Made by a program: the position numbers and the translations under genes. From positions 868,001-932,000 of the forward strand of contig NZ_BLPG01000002.1 of assembly GCF_011764445.1 (NCBI RefSeq): DNA of 64,000 bases, given 5' to 3'. Numbering within the stretch: position 1 is the first letter of the stretch; each line of letters opens with the position of its first letter. This stretch comes from Phytohabitans rumicis. Lineage in GTDB: Bacteria; Actinomycetota; Actinomycetes; Mycobacteriales; Micromonosporaceae. A model generated the notes under the pieces. The model did no database searches. It had not been told where the DNA came from and was given only the letters and a program-made list of their open reading frames with translations. Positions 8,754-17,969 of this stretch are shown here, piece after piece.

Positions 8754-10529
8754 TCAGGCGCGGCCGTAGCCGTACGGATTGACCCGGACGTCGACGACGA
8801 CCGTGCCGCCGGCGACGACCTCGGCGAACGCCTTGGCGAGCACCGGTTGCAGGTCATCGGGGTCCAGGACCGGCCCGTACGCGGTGAGCCCGTGACCGCG
8901 CGCGATCGTGGCCGGGTCCGGGTCGGGGTCGCGCAGGTGCTGGCCGACCGTCCGGTTCTCGACCGGGCGCGACCGCCGCTGCGCGACCTGCCGCTGGTGG
9001 CCCTCGTCGTTGAAGTACGAGCGGTTGTTGGCCACGACGACCAGCAGCGGGAGCCGGTAGTGGGCGGCCGTCCACAGTGCTGAGCCACCCATCAGGTAGT
9101 CGCCGTCGCCGAGCACCGCGACCGGGACGCGGCCCGTGCCGTCCAGCGCCAGCGCGGCCCCGACGGCGATGCCCGGCCCGGAGCCGACGCCGCCGCCCCC
9201 GTCCCGGCCGAGGTAGTCCAGCGGCCCGGTGAACACGGCGTCCTCGCCGGACCAGCCCAGCGGAAGCGTGGTGTAGGTGATGTCCCGGTCGCCGGCGGCC
9301 TGGCGGATCGCGGCGGCCAGGTCGGACATGAGGATGGGGTCGCCGTCGACCTCCGGGCGGGTGCCGGACCCGGTCGCCGGCAGCGCCGGCGGCCAGCCGG
9401 GCCGCTGGACCGCCGGCTGCTCTCCCACCCGGGCCAGCAGGGCCCCGACGACCTGGTCCGCGCCCGCGGTGACCTCCAGGTCGGCGGGGACCAGCGCGAA
9501 GTGGTCCTTCGTCCATCCATTGAGGAGGGCGCCGGAGTTCTTGCAGGCGATGACCGGGGGCCGCGGGCCGTCGCCGAACGCGGCGGCCAGCGGGCCGGAC
9601 AGGTCCGTCCACTGAAGACTGAGGATCAGGTCGCTCTGCCGCATCAGCTCGACGCCGCTCGGGCTCAGCCGGCCCGCGGCGGGCCGGGCGGGATGCTGCG
9701 GGTGCGCGGTGGGAAACACGGCCGGCAGGCGCATGTCCGTCAGGCACGCCACGCCCAACGCCTCCACCAGCGCCACGCGCCGGTCCCACTCCTCCCGGGT
9801 ACGCCCAGCGCGTCCCATGAGTACGAGCGGTCGCTGCGCGGCGGACAGCATCGCGAGGATCTGGTCCACAGTGGACGCGTCTGGCGCCGGCTCGGTCGGT
9901 GCCGGGTACCGCGCCGGATCCGGGACCGTCACCGCGTCGATCACGCCCTTCGAAATCTCTGTTTCCTGCAACTCCGAGTCGAGGCACACGTAGACCGGGG
10001 CGGACGGCTCGGTACGGGTCAGGCGGTAGCCGCGCAGCAGCGACTCCAGCGCCGCCGGCACCGAGCCGGGCTGGTCGTCCCACTTCACGTAGTGGCGCAC
10101 GATCGCCGCCTGGTCGGCGGAGGTGTGCACCCAGTCGATCCACGGCCGGCGCTTGGCGGCGTCCAGCGGACCGGTCGCTCCGATGAGGACCATCGGGGCG
10201 CGGTCGCAGTACGCGTTGTAGATGGCCATCGCGGCGTGCATCAGGCCCACGTTGCTGTGCAGCCCGACGAGCATCGGCTCGCCGGTCACCTTGGCGTACC
10301 CCTGGGCGATGGCGACGGAGTGCTCCTCGTGCAGGCACACGACCAGCTTCGGACCGGTGTTGCCGAGGTAGTTCACGAGGCTGTCGTGCAGGCCCCGGTA
10401 GCTGGAGCCCGGAACCATCGCGATGTACGGCAGGTCGAGCCGGCTCAGCAGCTCCGCGATGGCGTCACTGCCCCACCGCATGGCCGGGCGCTCGGTGACC
10501 GGCACCGGCAACGGGTCGGCCTCATACAT
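8754..10529 (-). CDS. Thiamine-diphosphate-dependent decarboxylase/lyase
   Basis: This 591-residue protein has the three-domain layout of the acetolactate synthase / benzoylformate decarboxylase superfamily. The cofactor-activating Glu is at about 68 (CLHEEHSVAIAQGYAK), and the ThDP/Mg motif GDGDYL...NN spans about 474-502. The family decarboxylates 2-oxo acids; with an aldehyde dehydrogenase directly upstream, conversion of an aryl- or alkyl-glyoxylate to aldehyde and then acid is plausible (inference). ATG at 10529 overlaps the dehydrogenase stop by eight bases. A catabolic acetolactate-synthase-like role cannot be excluded. Confidence 0.87.
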   Translation of the reverse strand: MYEADPLPVPVTERPAMRWGSDAIAELLSRLDLPYIAMVPGSSYRGLHDSLVNYLGNTGPKLVVCLHEEHSVAIAQGYAKVTGEPMLVGLHSNVGLMHAAMAIYNAYCDRAPMVLIGATGPLDAAKRRPWIDWVHTSADQAAIVRHYVKWDDQPGSVPAALESLLRGYRLTRTEPSAPVYVCLDSELQETEISKGVIDAVTVPDPARYPAPTEPAPDASTVDQILAMLSAAQRPLVLMGRAGRTREEWDRRVALVEALGVACLTDMRLPAVFPTAHPQHPARPAAGRLSPSGVELMRQSDLILSLQWTDLSGPLAAAFGDGPRPPVIACKNSGALLNGWTKDHFALVPADLEVTAGADQVVGALLARVGEQPAVQRPGWPPALPATGSGTRPEVDGDPILMSDLAAAIRQAAGDRDITYTTLPLGWSGEDAVFTGPLDYLGRDGGGGVGSGPGIAVGAALALDGTGRVPVAVLGDGDYLMGGSALWTAAHYRLPLLVVVANNRSYFNDEGHQRQVAQRRSRPVENRTVGQHLRDPDPDPATIARGHGLTAYGPVLDPDDLQPVLAKAFAEVVAGGTVVVDVRVNPYGYGRA

Positions 10530-11973
10530 GGACGTGCACCGTCTTCGTCTCGGTGTAGCTGAGCATCTCGTCGAAGCACTCCTCGCGGCCCGTTCCGGAG
10601 TTCTTGAAGCCGCCGAAGCCGGTGCCGAGGAAGTGCCGGGACACGCCGTTCACCCAGACGTAGCCGGCGCGGACCTCGCGCGCGGCCCGCATGGCGAGCC
10701 TCAGGTCGTTGGTCCAGATGGACGCGGTCAGGCCGTACTCGACGTCGTTGGCGAGCCGCAAGACCTCGTCGATGTCGCCGTCCGGGTAGCGGACCAGCGA
10801 CATGACCGGGCCGAAGATCTCCTCCCGGAAGATGCGCATGTCCCGGGTCACGTCGGCGAAGACCGTCGGGCGCAGCCAGTAGCCGCGCGCGAACTCGGGG
10901 CCCTCGGGCCGGCCGCCGCCGGCGACCAGGCGGGCGCCGTCCTCGATGCCCGCCTGGATGTAGCGCAGCGCCTTGTCGTACTGCGCCTTGGAGTTCATCG
11001 GGCCGGCGCCGGTCTCCTCCTTGCCGGGGTCGCCCTGGACGATCGCCTCGGCCTTGGCGACGATGCGGTCGAGCACCGCGTCGTACAGCGAGTCGGGCAG
11101 CAGGATCCGGCTCATCGAGCCGCAGGACTGGCCCATCCAGCCGAAGTTCATGCCATTGACCGCGTTGGCCGCGACCACGTCGGGGTCGGCGTCGGCGAAC
11201 ACGATCATCGGGTTCTTGCCGCCCAGTTCGAGGCTGACGTGCTTGACCGCCACGTCGGCGGCCAGGCGCTGGATCGCCATGCCGGTCGGCACCGAGCCGA
11301 TGAACGAGATGCGCTTGACGAGCGGGTGGCTGACGAGGGGGACGCCGGCGCCGGCACCGTCGCCGGTGACGATGTTGACCACGCCGGGCGGGAGCGTCTC
11401 CCGCACGATCTCGGCCAGCACGGTGGCCGACAGCGGCGACTGCTCCGACGGCTTGATGACCACGCAGTTGCCGGCCATCAGCGGGGCCCCGAACTTGGCG
11501 GCGAACAGGATCGGGTGGTTGAACGGCACGATCCGGCCCACTACTCCGTACGGCTGGCGTACGGAGTAGTGCAGCGCGTCGGCGCTGGCCGGGATCGTCT
11601 CGCCCTTGAGCTCGGTGCCGAGACCGGCGAAGTACTCGATGCCGCGTACCGCGCTCGCCACGTCGTGGCGGAGCTTGGCGATGGTGTTACCGGTGTCGCG
11701 GACCTCGATGTCCAGGATCCGCTTGCCCTCCTCCCGCAGGCGCTGCGCGTAGCCGCGCAGGTATTGGGCGCGCTCGGCCATCGACAATCCGGCCCACGCG
11801 TCGAAGGCGCCCAGCGCGGCGTCGACCGCCGCGTGCACGTCCTCCGGTCCGGCGGCGGGCACCCGGCCAATGACCTCCTCATTGGCCGGGTTCACCGATT
11901 CCAACCAGTTCGCGGTGCGGCTCTGCACGAGCTCACCGCCGATGAGCATGCGCCCATCAACGAACTCCGACAC
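10522..11973 (-). CDS. Aldehyde dehydrogenase (betaine/benzaldehyde dehydrogenase-like)
   Basis: This 483-residue NAD(P)-dependent aldehyde dehydrogenase has all catalytic residues: Asn152 (VPFNHP), Glu249 (LELGGK) and Cys284 (GQSCGS). It probably oxidises the aldehyde made by the overlapping thiamine enzyme. Start ATG at 11973, 33 bp after the solute-binding-protein gene in the same operon. Confidence 0.9.
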   Translation of the reverse strand: MSEFVDGRMLIGGELVQSRTANWLESVNPANEEVIGRVPAAGPEDVHAAVDAALGAFDAWAGLSMAERAQYLRGYAQRLREEGKRILDIEVRDTGNTIAKLRHDVASAVRGIEYFAGLGTELKGETIPASADALHYSVRQPYGVVGRIVPFNHPILFAAKFGAPLMAGNCVVIKPSEQSPLSATVLAEIVRETLPPGVVNIVTGDGAGAGVPLVSHPLVKRISFIGSVPTGMAIQRLAADVAVKHVSLELGGKNPMIVFADADPDVVAANAVNGMNFGWMGQSCGSMSRILLPDSLYDAVLDRIVAKAEAIVQGDPGKEETGAGPMNSKAQYDKALRYIQAGIEDGARLVAGGGRPEGPEFARGYWLRPTVFADVTRDMRIFREEIFGPVMSLVRYPDGDIDEVLRLANDVEYGLTASIWTNDLRLAMRAAREVRAGYVWVNGVSRHFLGTGFGGFKNSGTGREECFDEMLSYTETKTVHVHV

Positions 11974-12006
11974 CGGTACTCCTATCCAGCTCAGCGACAG
12001 TGCAAC

Positions 12007-13047
12007 TCAGGCGGTGATGTCGACGAAGATCTTGCGCCAGTCGTCCGGTACGGGCTGGCCGGTCGCCTTCATGAAGTTGACCAGCCGTTCCGCGGCGGCG
12101 GGGTCGACGTCCGGCGTCTTGGCGATGGCGCCGCCCTCGCGCTGGTCGTTGACGCCCGCCAGCACGGCTTCCTTGGGGCTGCCCTTGAAGTGGTTGGTGT
12201 AGATCCACTCGTCGACGACCGAGGAGTTCTCGTAGACGAGCTTCTGCGCCTCGCCGAGCGCCTTCTTGAAGTCGGCGATGAGCTGCTTGTTGTTCTGGTA
12301 GAACTGCGGCGTCACGGCGACGACCGACGTCAGGGTGTTGGTCAGCTCGGGCACCTCGCCGCCGCTGACGTTGATGAAGAGCTTCGCGTAGCCCTCCGCC
12401 TCGGCCACCTGCGGGTACGGCGAGCCCATGCTGCCGGCGACGACCTTCTTGCTCTTCAGCGCGGCCAGGGTGCCGGTGGCGGAGCCCAGGGAGTTGATTT
12501 TGAAGTCCTTGTCGGACAGGCCGGCCAGCTGGAACATGTACTTGGCCATGTAGCTGCTGGAGCCCTGCGGGCTGGACACGCCCCACGCCTTGCCGGCCAG
12601 GAACGCCATCTTGTCCTTCAGCGGCGAGGCGTCCGTCAGGCCGCTCTGCTTCCAGGCGTCCGCGGTCACCAGGACCGACTCGGGGAAGCCGTTGCCGATC
12701 TGCGCGACGATCGGGAACTCCTGGCCCTGCTCCAGGGCGGCCACCGGGTTGACCGACGAGGTGATCGCCATGTCGGTGCTGCCGCCGAGGGTCGCCTGCA
12801 GGCCGCCCGCGCCGTTGATCTCGATGAATTCGGTCTCGATGTTGTATTTCGCGAAGATGCCGTTGCCCTGTGCGTACAGGACGGCCGAATTCATGGTGCT
12901 GATGAACGGTGCGGCGATCCGGATCTTCCGGTTGCCGGTCTGCGCGTCCGCCTGGATCGTCGCACCGTCGTCACCACAGGCGGTCAGTACCCCAGCCACG
13001 AGCACCGCGCCCACGGCGAGGCTCGTCAGCCGATATATCCCTCTCAT
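12007..13047 (-). CDS. NitT/TauT-type ABC importer, substrate-binding lipoprotein
   Basis: This 346-residue protein has a lipoprotein signal with lipobox LTAC (Cys24) and an SBP fold with motifs typical of the NMT1/TauA group (AAPFISTMNSAVLYAQGNGIFAKYNIE, GGLQATLGGSTDMAI). It would be anchored outside the membrane and capture the organic-acid substrate. It overlaps the permease stop by four bases. Ligands in this family include sulfonates, pyrimidine precursors and aromatic acids such as phthalates. Confidence 0.88.
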   Translation of the reverse strand: MRGIYRLTSLAVGAVLVAGVLTACGDDGATIQADAQTGNRKIRIAAPFISTMNSAVLYAQGNGIFAKYNIETEFIEINGAGGLQATLGGSTDMAITSSVNPVAALEQGQEFPIVAQIGNGFPESVLVTADAWKQSGLTDASPLKDKMAFLAGKAWGVSSPQGSSSYMAKYMFQLAGLSDKDFKINSLGSATGTLAALKSKKVVAGSMGSPYPQVAEAEGYAKLFINVSGGEVPELTNTLTSVVAVTPQFYQNNKQLIADFKKALGEAQKLVYENSSVVDEWIYTNHFKGSPKEAVLAGVNDQREGGAIAKTPDVDPAAAERLVNFMKATGQPVPDDWRKIFVDITA

Positions 13048-13895
13048 CCGCGTACTCCTTCACCCTGCCACAGCGCCACCTTGCGCTGGATGGCTGCCAA
13101 AATTGAATCGATGGTCATCGCCGTGACGGTGATGGTCAGAACCGCCACGAGCACCCCCGCGGAGTCGTAACGCTGGCCGGAATCCAGGGCCAGGTATCCC
13201 AGGCCCTGCGAGGAAGCCACGAACTCGCCGACCACCGCGCCGATGAGCGCGACGGGGAAGGCGACCCGCAGGCTGGTGAGTAGCCAGGTCAACGCCGACG
13301 GCAGGTACAGGCCGACGATGATCTGACGCTGGTTGGCACCCATCAGGCGCATCTGGTCGAGCAGGTTGCGGTCGATGCGCCGGGTGGCGTTCCAGACGTT
13401 GTAGAAGATGACCCACATGCAGGCGAAGGTCGCGACGAACACCTTCATGGTCAGGTCCACGCCGACCCACACGACGATGAGCGGCGAGAGCATGATCTTC
13501 GGTGTCGAGTACAGCATCGCGGCGAACGGTGAGATCACCCGCGAGATGGACTCGTAGATGCCGAAGAGGAGGCCCAGCGTGCTGCCGATCAGCGCGCCGA
13601 TGGCGAAGCCCATGCCGCAGGCGCGCATGGTGTAACCCAGGTGCGAGAACAGCTCCCCGCCCTGCATGAAGTCGCCGAAGCGCTCGACGACCAGCGTCGG
13701 GCTGGAGACGATGAACACCGGGAAGATCCGGCCGCTGGAGAACTGCCACGCCGAGCAGAAGACCACCACGATGGCGATCCGGATCGCCCAGAGCCGGACG
13801 AGGTCCACGACCTTGTCCCGCCGGTCTCCCGGCGTCTGCGCCGGCCTGGCGGGGGCGGCGGGCGCCGGCTTGGCCGCGACGGTCTGCGTCGTCAT
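13044..13895 (-). CDS. NitT/TauT-type ABC importer, permease
   Basis: This 283-residue integral membrane protein has about six hydrophobic helices after an Ala/Pro-rich N-terminus, and the EAA-like loop (NLLDQMRLMGANQRQIIVG) that docks the ATPase. ATG at 13895 follows AAGGGGGATCTC. Its start overlaps the expected end of the ATPase gene and its stop overlaps the binding-protein start, so importer genes are translationally coupled. Confidence 0.9.
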   Translation of the reverse strand: MTTQTVAAKPAPAAPARPAQTPGDRRDKVVDLVRLWAIRIAIVVVFCSAWQFSSGRIFPVFIVSSPTLVVERFGDFMQGGELFSHLGYTMRACGMGFAIGALIGSTLGLLFGIYESISRVISPFAAMLYSTPKIMLSPLIVVWVGVDLTMKVFVATFACMWVIFYNVWNATRRIDRNLLDQMRLMGANQRQIIVGLYLPSALTWLLTSLRVAFPVALIGAVVGEFVASSQGLGYLALDSGQRYDSAGVLVAVLTITVTAMTIDSILAAIQRKVALWQGEGVRG

Positions 13896-14751
13896 GAGAT
13901 CCCCCTTGGCCGCTGACGGCGGGCGCCGCGGCGTCGTTGTGCAGGGCGTCGTTGTGCAGGGCACGGCCGTCGTCGGACAGGTTGCCGGCGATCGTCTTCC
14001 ACAGCCGGGCCTCGTGCGCGGCGTACGCCGGCGACTGCCGGAGCTGGACGGGCGAGACGCCGCGCGGCAGGTCCTCCAGCTTGTCGATCTGGTCGATGCA
14101 GCCCGGCGCCCCGGCCATGGCCACCACCTCGTCGCCGAGGGTCAGCGCCTCGCTCAGGTCGTGCGTCACGAAGATCGTGGTGAGGTCGGTGCCCTCGATC
14201 CGCGACTTGAGGAACTCCTGCATCCGTACCCGCAGCACCGCGTCGAGCGCGCCGAACGGCTCGTCCATCAGCAGCAGCGTCGGGTCGGTGACCAGGACGC
14301 GCCCGAGCTGCACGCGCTGCCGCATGCCGCCGGACAGCTCCCGCGGGTACCGGTTGAGCCAGTCGCCGAGGCCGACGCTCGCGGCCATCTCGGCGGCCCG
14401 CTCGCGCCGCTCCACCCGCGGTACGCCCTGGATCTTGAGCGGAAGCGCGATGTTGCCCACGACCGTCTTCCAAGGCAGCAGGGTCTCCCGCTGGGTGACG
14501 TACCCGATGCCCGGATGCAGCTTGCGCCACTCCTTGCCGAGGTACCGGAACTGCCCGCCGGAGACCTTCAGCAGGCCGGAGCAGACGTGCAGGATCGTGG
14601 ACTTGCCGCAGCCGCTGGGCCCGACCACGCAGACGAAGCTGCCCTTCTGGACGGCGAGGTCGATGCCCACCACCGCCGGACGGGTCACGTGCTTGCCCGG
14701 GTATGTGACCGTCACATCGTTGAACTCGACGACTGGCGAAGCGTCAGCCAA
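13892..14751 (-). CDS. NitT/TauT-type ABC importer, ATPase (frameshifted near end)
   Basis: The first 270 residues are a classical importer ATPase: Walker A GPSGCGKST, signature LSGGMRQRVQLGR, Walker B LLLMDEPFGALD and an H-loop TIFVTHD. As written, the frame then runs on without a stop to 13060 through the permease gene. Moving one frame, as a missing base near 13905-13930 would, places a TGA at 13892-13894 that overlaps the permease ATG in the ATGA manner seen elsewhere in the operon, giving about 286 residues. I take that as the true end. The tail contains a 15-bp tandem duplication encoding ALHND twice. First gene of the ten-gene operon; GTATAC box B is 22 bp upstream. Confidence 0.8.
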
Positions 14752-14890
14752 TTCTCAGCCCTCCTCGCGTGAACTGTATACAGACTACTGACGCCTGCTT
14801 CCGCGTCAAGAGTTACAGCAAGATTGCTGTCCTGAGACGGATCATTACCGCGACCAGGCACGATGTGCCAGCGATCTCAGTGGTCAGGAC
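14752..14890. promoter_or_regulatory. Promoter region of importer-oxygenase operon
   Basis: This gap precedes the ATPase start on the minus strand and follows the dioxygenase stop. Box B (14773-14784) lies 22 bp upstream of the ATPase ATG, a position overlapping a plausible -10 region. No other structure was found. Confidence 0.5.
14773..14784. promoter_or_regulatory. GTATAC box B (actGTATACaga)
   Basis: Best palindrome of the set (ACTGTATACAGA), upstream of the ten-gene minus-strand operon. A regulator bound here would control import and ring oxygenation together. Confidence 0.65.
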
Positions 14891-15808
14891 TCAGGCAAGC
14901 GCGTTGGCCAGGTCGGCCAGGTCCGACGTGGCGCCCAGCGGCGCGTTCTTGCTCAGTCCCGGGCTGTACGCCTGCCACACGTCCCGGGTGATCGGCGAGC
15001 CCTCCAGCAGGCGGGGCCGGTGGTCCGGGTCGACGATGTCGTGCTCGGTGCAGAACTCGAACGAGATGCCGGTCATCGGGTCGGCGATGTACACGCTGAT
15101 CGAGCCGGACGCGGCGTGCCGGAGCACGTCCTTCTGCAGCTGCGCACCCCGGCGCAGGGCGATGTTCCGGGCCCGCATCACATCGTCGACGTTCTCCACG
15201 AGGATGCAGAAGTGGTCCATGGAGGCGGCCCGCTGCGGGCTCGACTTGAAGATGCCCAGCGCGTGGTGGAAGTTGTTCGCCGACCGCATGAACACCGCGT
15301 TGCGCTTGATCCAGTCTGAGGCCCGGAAGCCCAGCACGTCGGCGTAGAACCGGTGCGCGGCGACCGGGTCCGCCGAGAACCACACCGCGTGCAGCATCTC
15401 GTTCATGCGTACGGCGTCCTGCGTCGGCTTCACCGCGCGGGAGAGCATGTCGGTGTAGACGTCGACCTCGACGCCGTCGGGGTCGGTGAACCGCAGGCCC
15501 CGGTCGATCCCGTCGCCGTCCAGGTCACCGATCTCGGCGAACCGGATGCCGCGCTGGTCCAGCCGGTCAGCGACGCCGGACAGGTCCTCCTCGCGGGCGA
15601 GCTGGAAGCCCACGCGCACCAGGCCGCGGCGCTGCTGGTGCTCCTCCAGCCGCAGCCAGTGGTGGTCGTAGCCGCCGCCGAGGAAGCTCGTCCCGCCCGC
15701 GGCGTCGTGCACGGTGAGGTGCCCGACGTTCGAGTAGAAGTTCGTCGACTCCGCGACGTCCGGGACGCCCAATACGACGTACCCGAGGCGCTGCACTGCC
15801 TGCTCCAT
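14891..15808 (-). CDS. Two-domain VOC extradiol dioxygenase-like protein
   Basis: This 305-residue protein has two glyoxalase/VOC modules as in catechol 2,3-dioxygenase and 2,3-dihydroxybiphenyl dioxygenase. The C-terminal module keeps the metal triad His140 (MLHAVWF), His199 (MDHFCILV) and Glu251 (SFEFCT). It would open a catechol-type ring made by the Rieske enzyme and decarboxylase (inference). ATG at 15808 after GGAGGAATC. Divergent from the ornithine-cyclodeaminase-like gene, with GTATAC box C between. Confidence 0.85.
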   Translation of the reverse strand: MEQAVQRLGYVVLGVPDVAESTNFYSNVGHLTVHDAAGGTSFLGGGYDHHWLRLEEHQQRRGLVRVGFQLAREEDLSGVADRLDQRGIRFAEIGDLDGDGIDRGLRFTDPDGVEVDVYTDMLSRAVKPTQDAVRMNEMLHAVWFSADPVAAHRFYADVLGFRASDWIKRNAVFMRSANNFHHALGIFKSSPQRAASMDHFCILVENVDDVMRARNIALRRGAQLQKDVLRHAASGSISVYIADPMTGISFEFCTEHDIVDPDHRPRLLEGSPITRDVWQAYSPGLSKNAPLGATSDLADLANALA

Positions 15809-15846
15809 GATTCCTCCGGGCTTGACGTGCACAAAGTTGCCACTAG

Positions 15847-15858
15847 AGTGTATACAGT
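15847..15858. promoter_or_regulatory. GTATAC box C (agtGTATACagt)
   Basis: Identical 12-mer to box A, in the 109-bp divergent promoter region between the VOC dioxygenase (about 40 bp away) and the ornithine-cyclodeaminase-like gene (about 60 bp away). One site could repress both directions. Confidence 0.65.
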
Positions 15859-15917
15859 AGCCGGGGCTGGTCAAGGACCGCTCCATCGCCGCTTCCGCTT
15901 CCGTGGGGACAGCCATC

Positions 15918-16907
15918 ATGACTCTTCTGCTTGACGACCGTTCGGTCAGCAGCGTGCTCGACCCGGCCTCGCTCGTCGAGGCGATCGAACGCGCCATCCG
16001 GCTCGACGCGACCGTCCCGGCCGACGTGCCCGCCCGGCTGAACCTCGCCGGCGCCGGCAGGTTCTTACGCCTGATGCCCGCCGTGGTCCCCCAGTCCGGC
16101 GTCATGGGGCTCAAGACCTTCTTCGGCGGTGGCGGCGTCGGCGTCCGCTACCTGATCGTGCTCGCCTCCGTCGAGACCGGCGAGGTGCTCGCGGCCATGG
16201 ACGCCTGTTACCTGACCGCGGCGCGCACCGCCGCGACGAGTGCGGTCGCCGCACGGGCCCTGGGCGTGAAGGCGACCCGCCTCGGCGTACTCGGATCCGG
16301 TCTGGAGGCCGAGACGCACCTGCGCACGTTCGCCGCGGTGGGTGACCTCGACGAGGTCAAGGTCTTCAGCCCGAACCCGGCGAGCCGCGCGCGGCTCGCG
16401 GCGCGGCTGCGCGACGAGCTCGGCCTGCCGGTGGTGCCGGCCGCGACGGCCGCGGACGCCTGCGCGGACGTCGACCACGTGATCACCGCGACGAACACCG
16501 GCTACGGCGGCCCGATCGCCTGCGAGTCCGGCTGGCTGCGGCCGGGCCTGCACATCAGCGCGATCGGCTCCACCCACCGCGACCTGCGCGAGCTCGACAC
16601 CGACGTCTTCCGCCGCGCGGGAAACCTGGTCTTCGACGCCGACCCCGAGCAGATCGCCGACGAGTCCGGCGACATCCGGGAGTACGTCGACGAGGGCGGC
16701 GGCCTCGGCGGCGTCGTCCGGCTCAGTGACCTGCTCCAGGGCAAGGCGTCGCTGCCCGAGGACCCGCCGGGCGATCTCAGCGTCTTCAAGTCGGTGGGCA
16801 CCGCCCTGCAGGACATGGTCGCCGCCGACCTCGCCTACCGCCGCGCGATCGAGGCCGGCCTCGGCACCGCCTGGGACGACCTGGCCCGGCCCAAGACCCG
16901 CCGCTGA
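15918..16907 (+). CDS. Ornithine cyclodeaminase/mu-crystallin family oxidoreductase
   Basis: This 329-residue protein has the OCD/mu-crystallin fold: a substrate domain with MGLKTFFGG, the family block AAMDACYLTAARTAATSAVAA, a Rossmann nucleotide site (LGVLGSGLEAETHLRTF), and HISAIGST. The family reduces imino or keto acids or cyclodeaminates amino acids with NAD(P). Its role here is unclear; it may handle an imine or 2-oxo acid intermediate. ATG at 15918 is chosen over the in-frame GTG at 15903. It is 21 bp upstream of the aldolase gene, in the same operon. Confidence 0.85.
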   Translation: MTLLLDDRSVSSVLDPASLVEAIERAIRLDATVPADVPARLNLAGAGRFLRLMPAVVPQSGVMGLKTFFGGGGVGVRYLIVLASVETGEVLAAMDACYLTAARTAATSAVAARALGVKATRLGVLGSGLEAETHLRTFAAVGDLDEVKVFSPNPASRARLAARLRDELGLPVVPAATAADACADVDHVITATNTGYGGPIACESGWLRPGLHISAIGSTHRDLRELDTDVFRRAGNLVFDADPEQIADESGDIREYVDEGGGLGGVVRLSDLLQGKASLPEDPPGDLSVFKSVGTALQDMVAADLAYRRAIEAGLGTAWDDLARPKTRR

Positions 16908-16928
16908 CTTTTGAGGAGAAGACCGACC

Positions 16929-17933
16929 ATGACGAAGAACGACGTGCGCGACTGGGCCCTGGAGCACTTCCACGGGGTGAACAACGTGGTCATCCCGAGC
17001 TTCTCGGCCGACCTGACCCGGATCAACGAGCGCGGCATCCGGCACGACGTCCGCCGGGTGATCGAGCTCGGGTTCACCGGCACGCTGCTGGTCAGCGAGG
17101 TCAACATCACCCTCGACGAGTACGTGCGCTTCACCGAGATCGCGCACGACGAGGCCGGTGACCGGCTGAACCTGATCTTCCACGCGTCGTTCAACACGCT
17201 GGAGGAGAACATCGTCGCCGCCCGGCGCGCCGAGGCCGCGGGCGCCCGGCTCGCGCTGCTGTCGTACCCGCCGTGCTTCCACCCGCGGTCGCTGCAGGAG
17301 CTGTACGACTACACCAGGGCGTTCTGCGACGCGACCAACCTGGGCGTCATCCTCTTCCCGATGACCCACTGGGGCTTCGAGCGCCTGCACTCCGCGTCCA
17401 TCCCGATCGACATGATCGAGGAGTTGGTCGACGCCGCGCCGAACGTCGTCTCGGTCAAGGCCGAGGGCGGCTTCCCGTCGGTCGCCGGCTTCGCGCACGC
17501 CTGGCACCGCCTGTCGGAGAAGGTGCTGATCACCATGCCGATCATCCAGGAGGCGATCGCCCTGGCGGCGCTCGTCCCGCTCCGGGTGATCGCGACCTCG
17601 AACACCGAGTACTACGGCGACACCGCACCGCGGATGCTGGCCCTGGCCCGCGAGGGCAAGGTCGACCAGGCCATGGACCTGCTCTGGAAGATCGCCCCGG
17701 CGTGGCGGGCCAACGGCAATGTCGCGCCGGTCCCCCACGCCCACTCGGTGAACAGGGCGGCGTGGAAGTATCAGGCATGGCTCGCCGGCTTCAACGGCGG
17801 TCCGCTGCGCGTACCGGCCAACCGGCTGCACAGCGGGGAGATGGCCGCGTTCCGGCGGGCGCTGCAGGCGTCGGAGCTGTGGGTGACGCAGGACCCCGAC
17901 GAGGAGTACTTCGTGGGTCGCAACCCTGAGTAG
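16929..17933 (+). CDS. DapA/NahE-type aldolase (dihydrodipicolinate synthase family)
   Basis: This 334-residue TIM-barrel protein belongs to the DHDPS/NAL family: NNVVIPSFSADLTRINERGIRHDVRRVIELG at the start, a family-typical GFTGTLLVSE, and the Schiff-base lysine in NVVSVKAEGG. It is longer than DapA (about 300) and resembles hydratase-aldolases such as trans-o-hydroxybenzylidenepyruvate aldolase, which split pyruvate from a ring-cleavage product (inference from context). The start is ATG at 16929 after GAGGAGAAG; a TTG at 16911 is rejected. Confidence 0.83.
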   Translation: MTKNDVRDWALEHFHGVNNVVIPSFSADLTRINERGIRHDVRRVIELGFTGTLLVSEVNITLDEYVRFTEIAHDEAGDRLNLIFHASFNTLEENIVAARRAEAAGARLALLSYPPCFHPRSLQELYDYTRAFCDATNLGVILFPMTHWGFERLHSASIPIDMIEELVDAAPNVVSVKAEGGFPSVAGFAHAWHRLSEKVLITMPIIQEAIALAALVPLRVIATSNTEYYGDTAPRMLALAREGKVDQAMDLLWKIAPAWRANGNVAPVPHAHSVNRAAWKYQAWLAGFNGGPLRVPANRLHSGEMAAFRRALQASELWVTQDPDEEYFVGRNPE

Positions 17934-17945
17934 TAGCGTTTGGCT

Positions 17946-17963
17946 ACTGTATACTCCTATACT
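17946..17963 (+). promoter_or_regulatory. GTATAC box D with overlapping -10 (TATACT)
   Basis: ACTGTATAC followed by a second TATACT half-box at 17958-17963. The ATG of the GntR gene is only 6 bp after TATACT and has no Shine-Dalgarno, so the mRNA is probably leaderless and the box would overlap the promoter, as in autorepression. Confidence 0.65.
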
Positions 17964-17969
17964 CTGTCT

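Noticed and set aside
10423-13170. Plus-strand frame of 915 codons
   Set aside because: It is antisense to the dehydrogenase and binding-protein genes, has no family motif and is Arg/His/Asp-rich, a usual shadow frame in GC-rich DNA.
13060-13891. C-terminal extension of the ABC ATPase to 563 residues
   Set aside because: It reads through the permease gene out of frame; the permease motifs are clear and the ATGA overlap supports an earlier stop.
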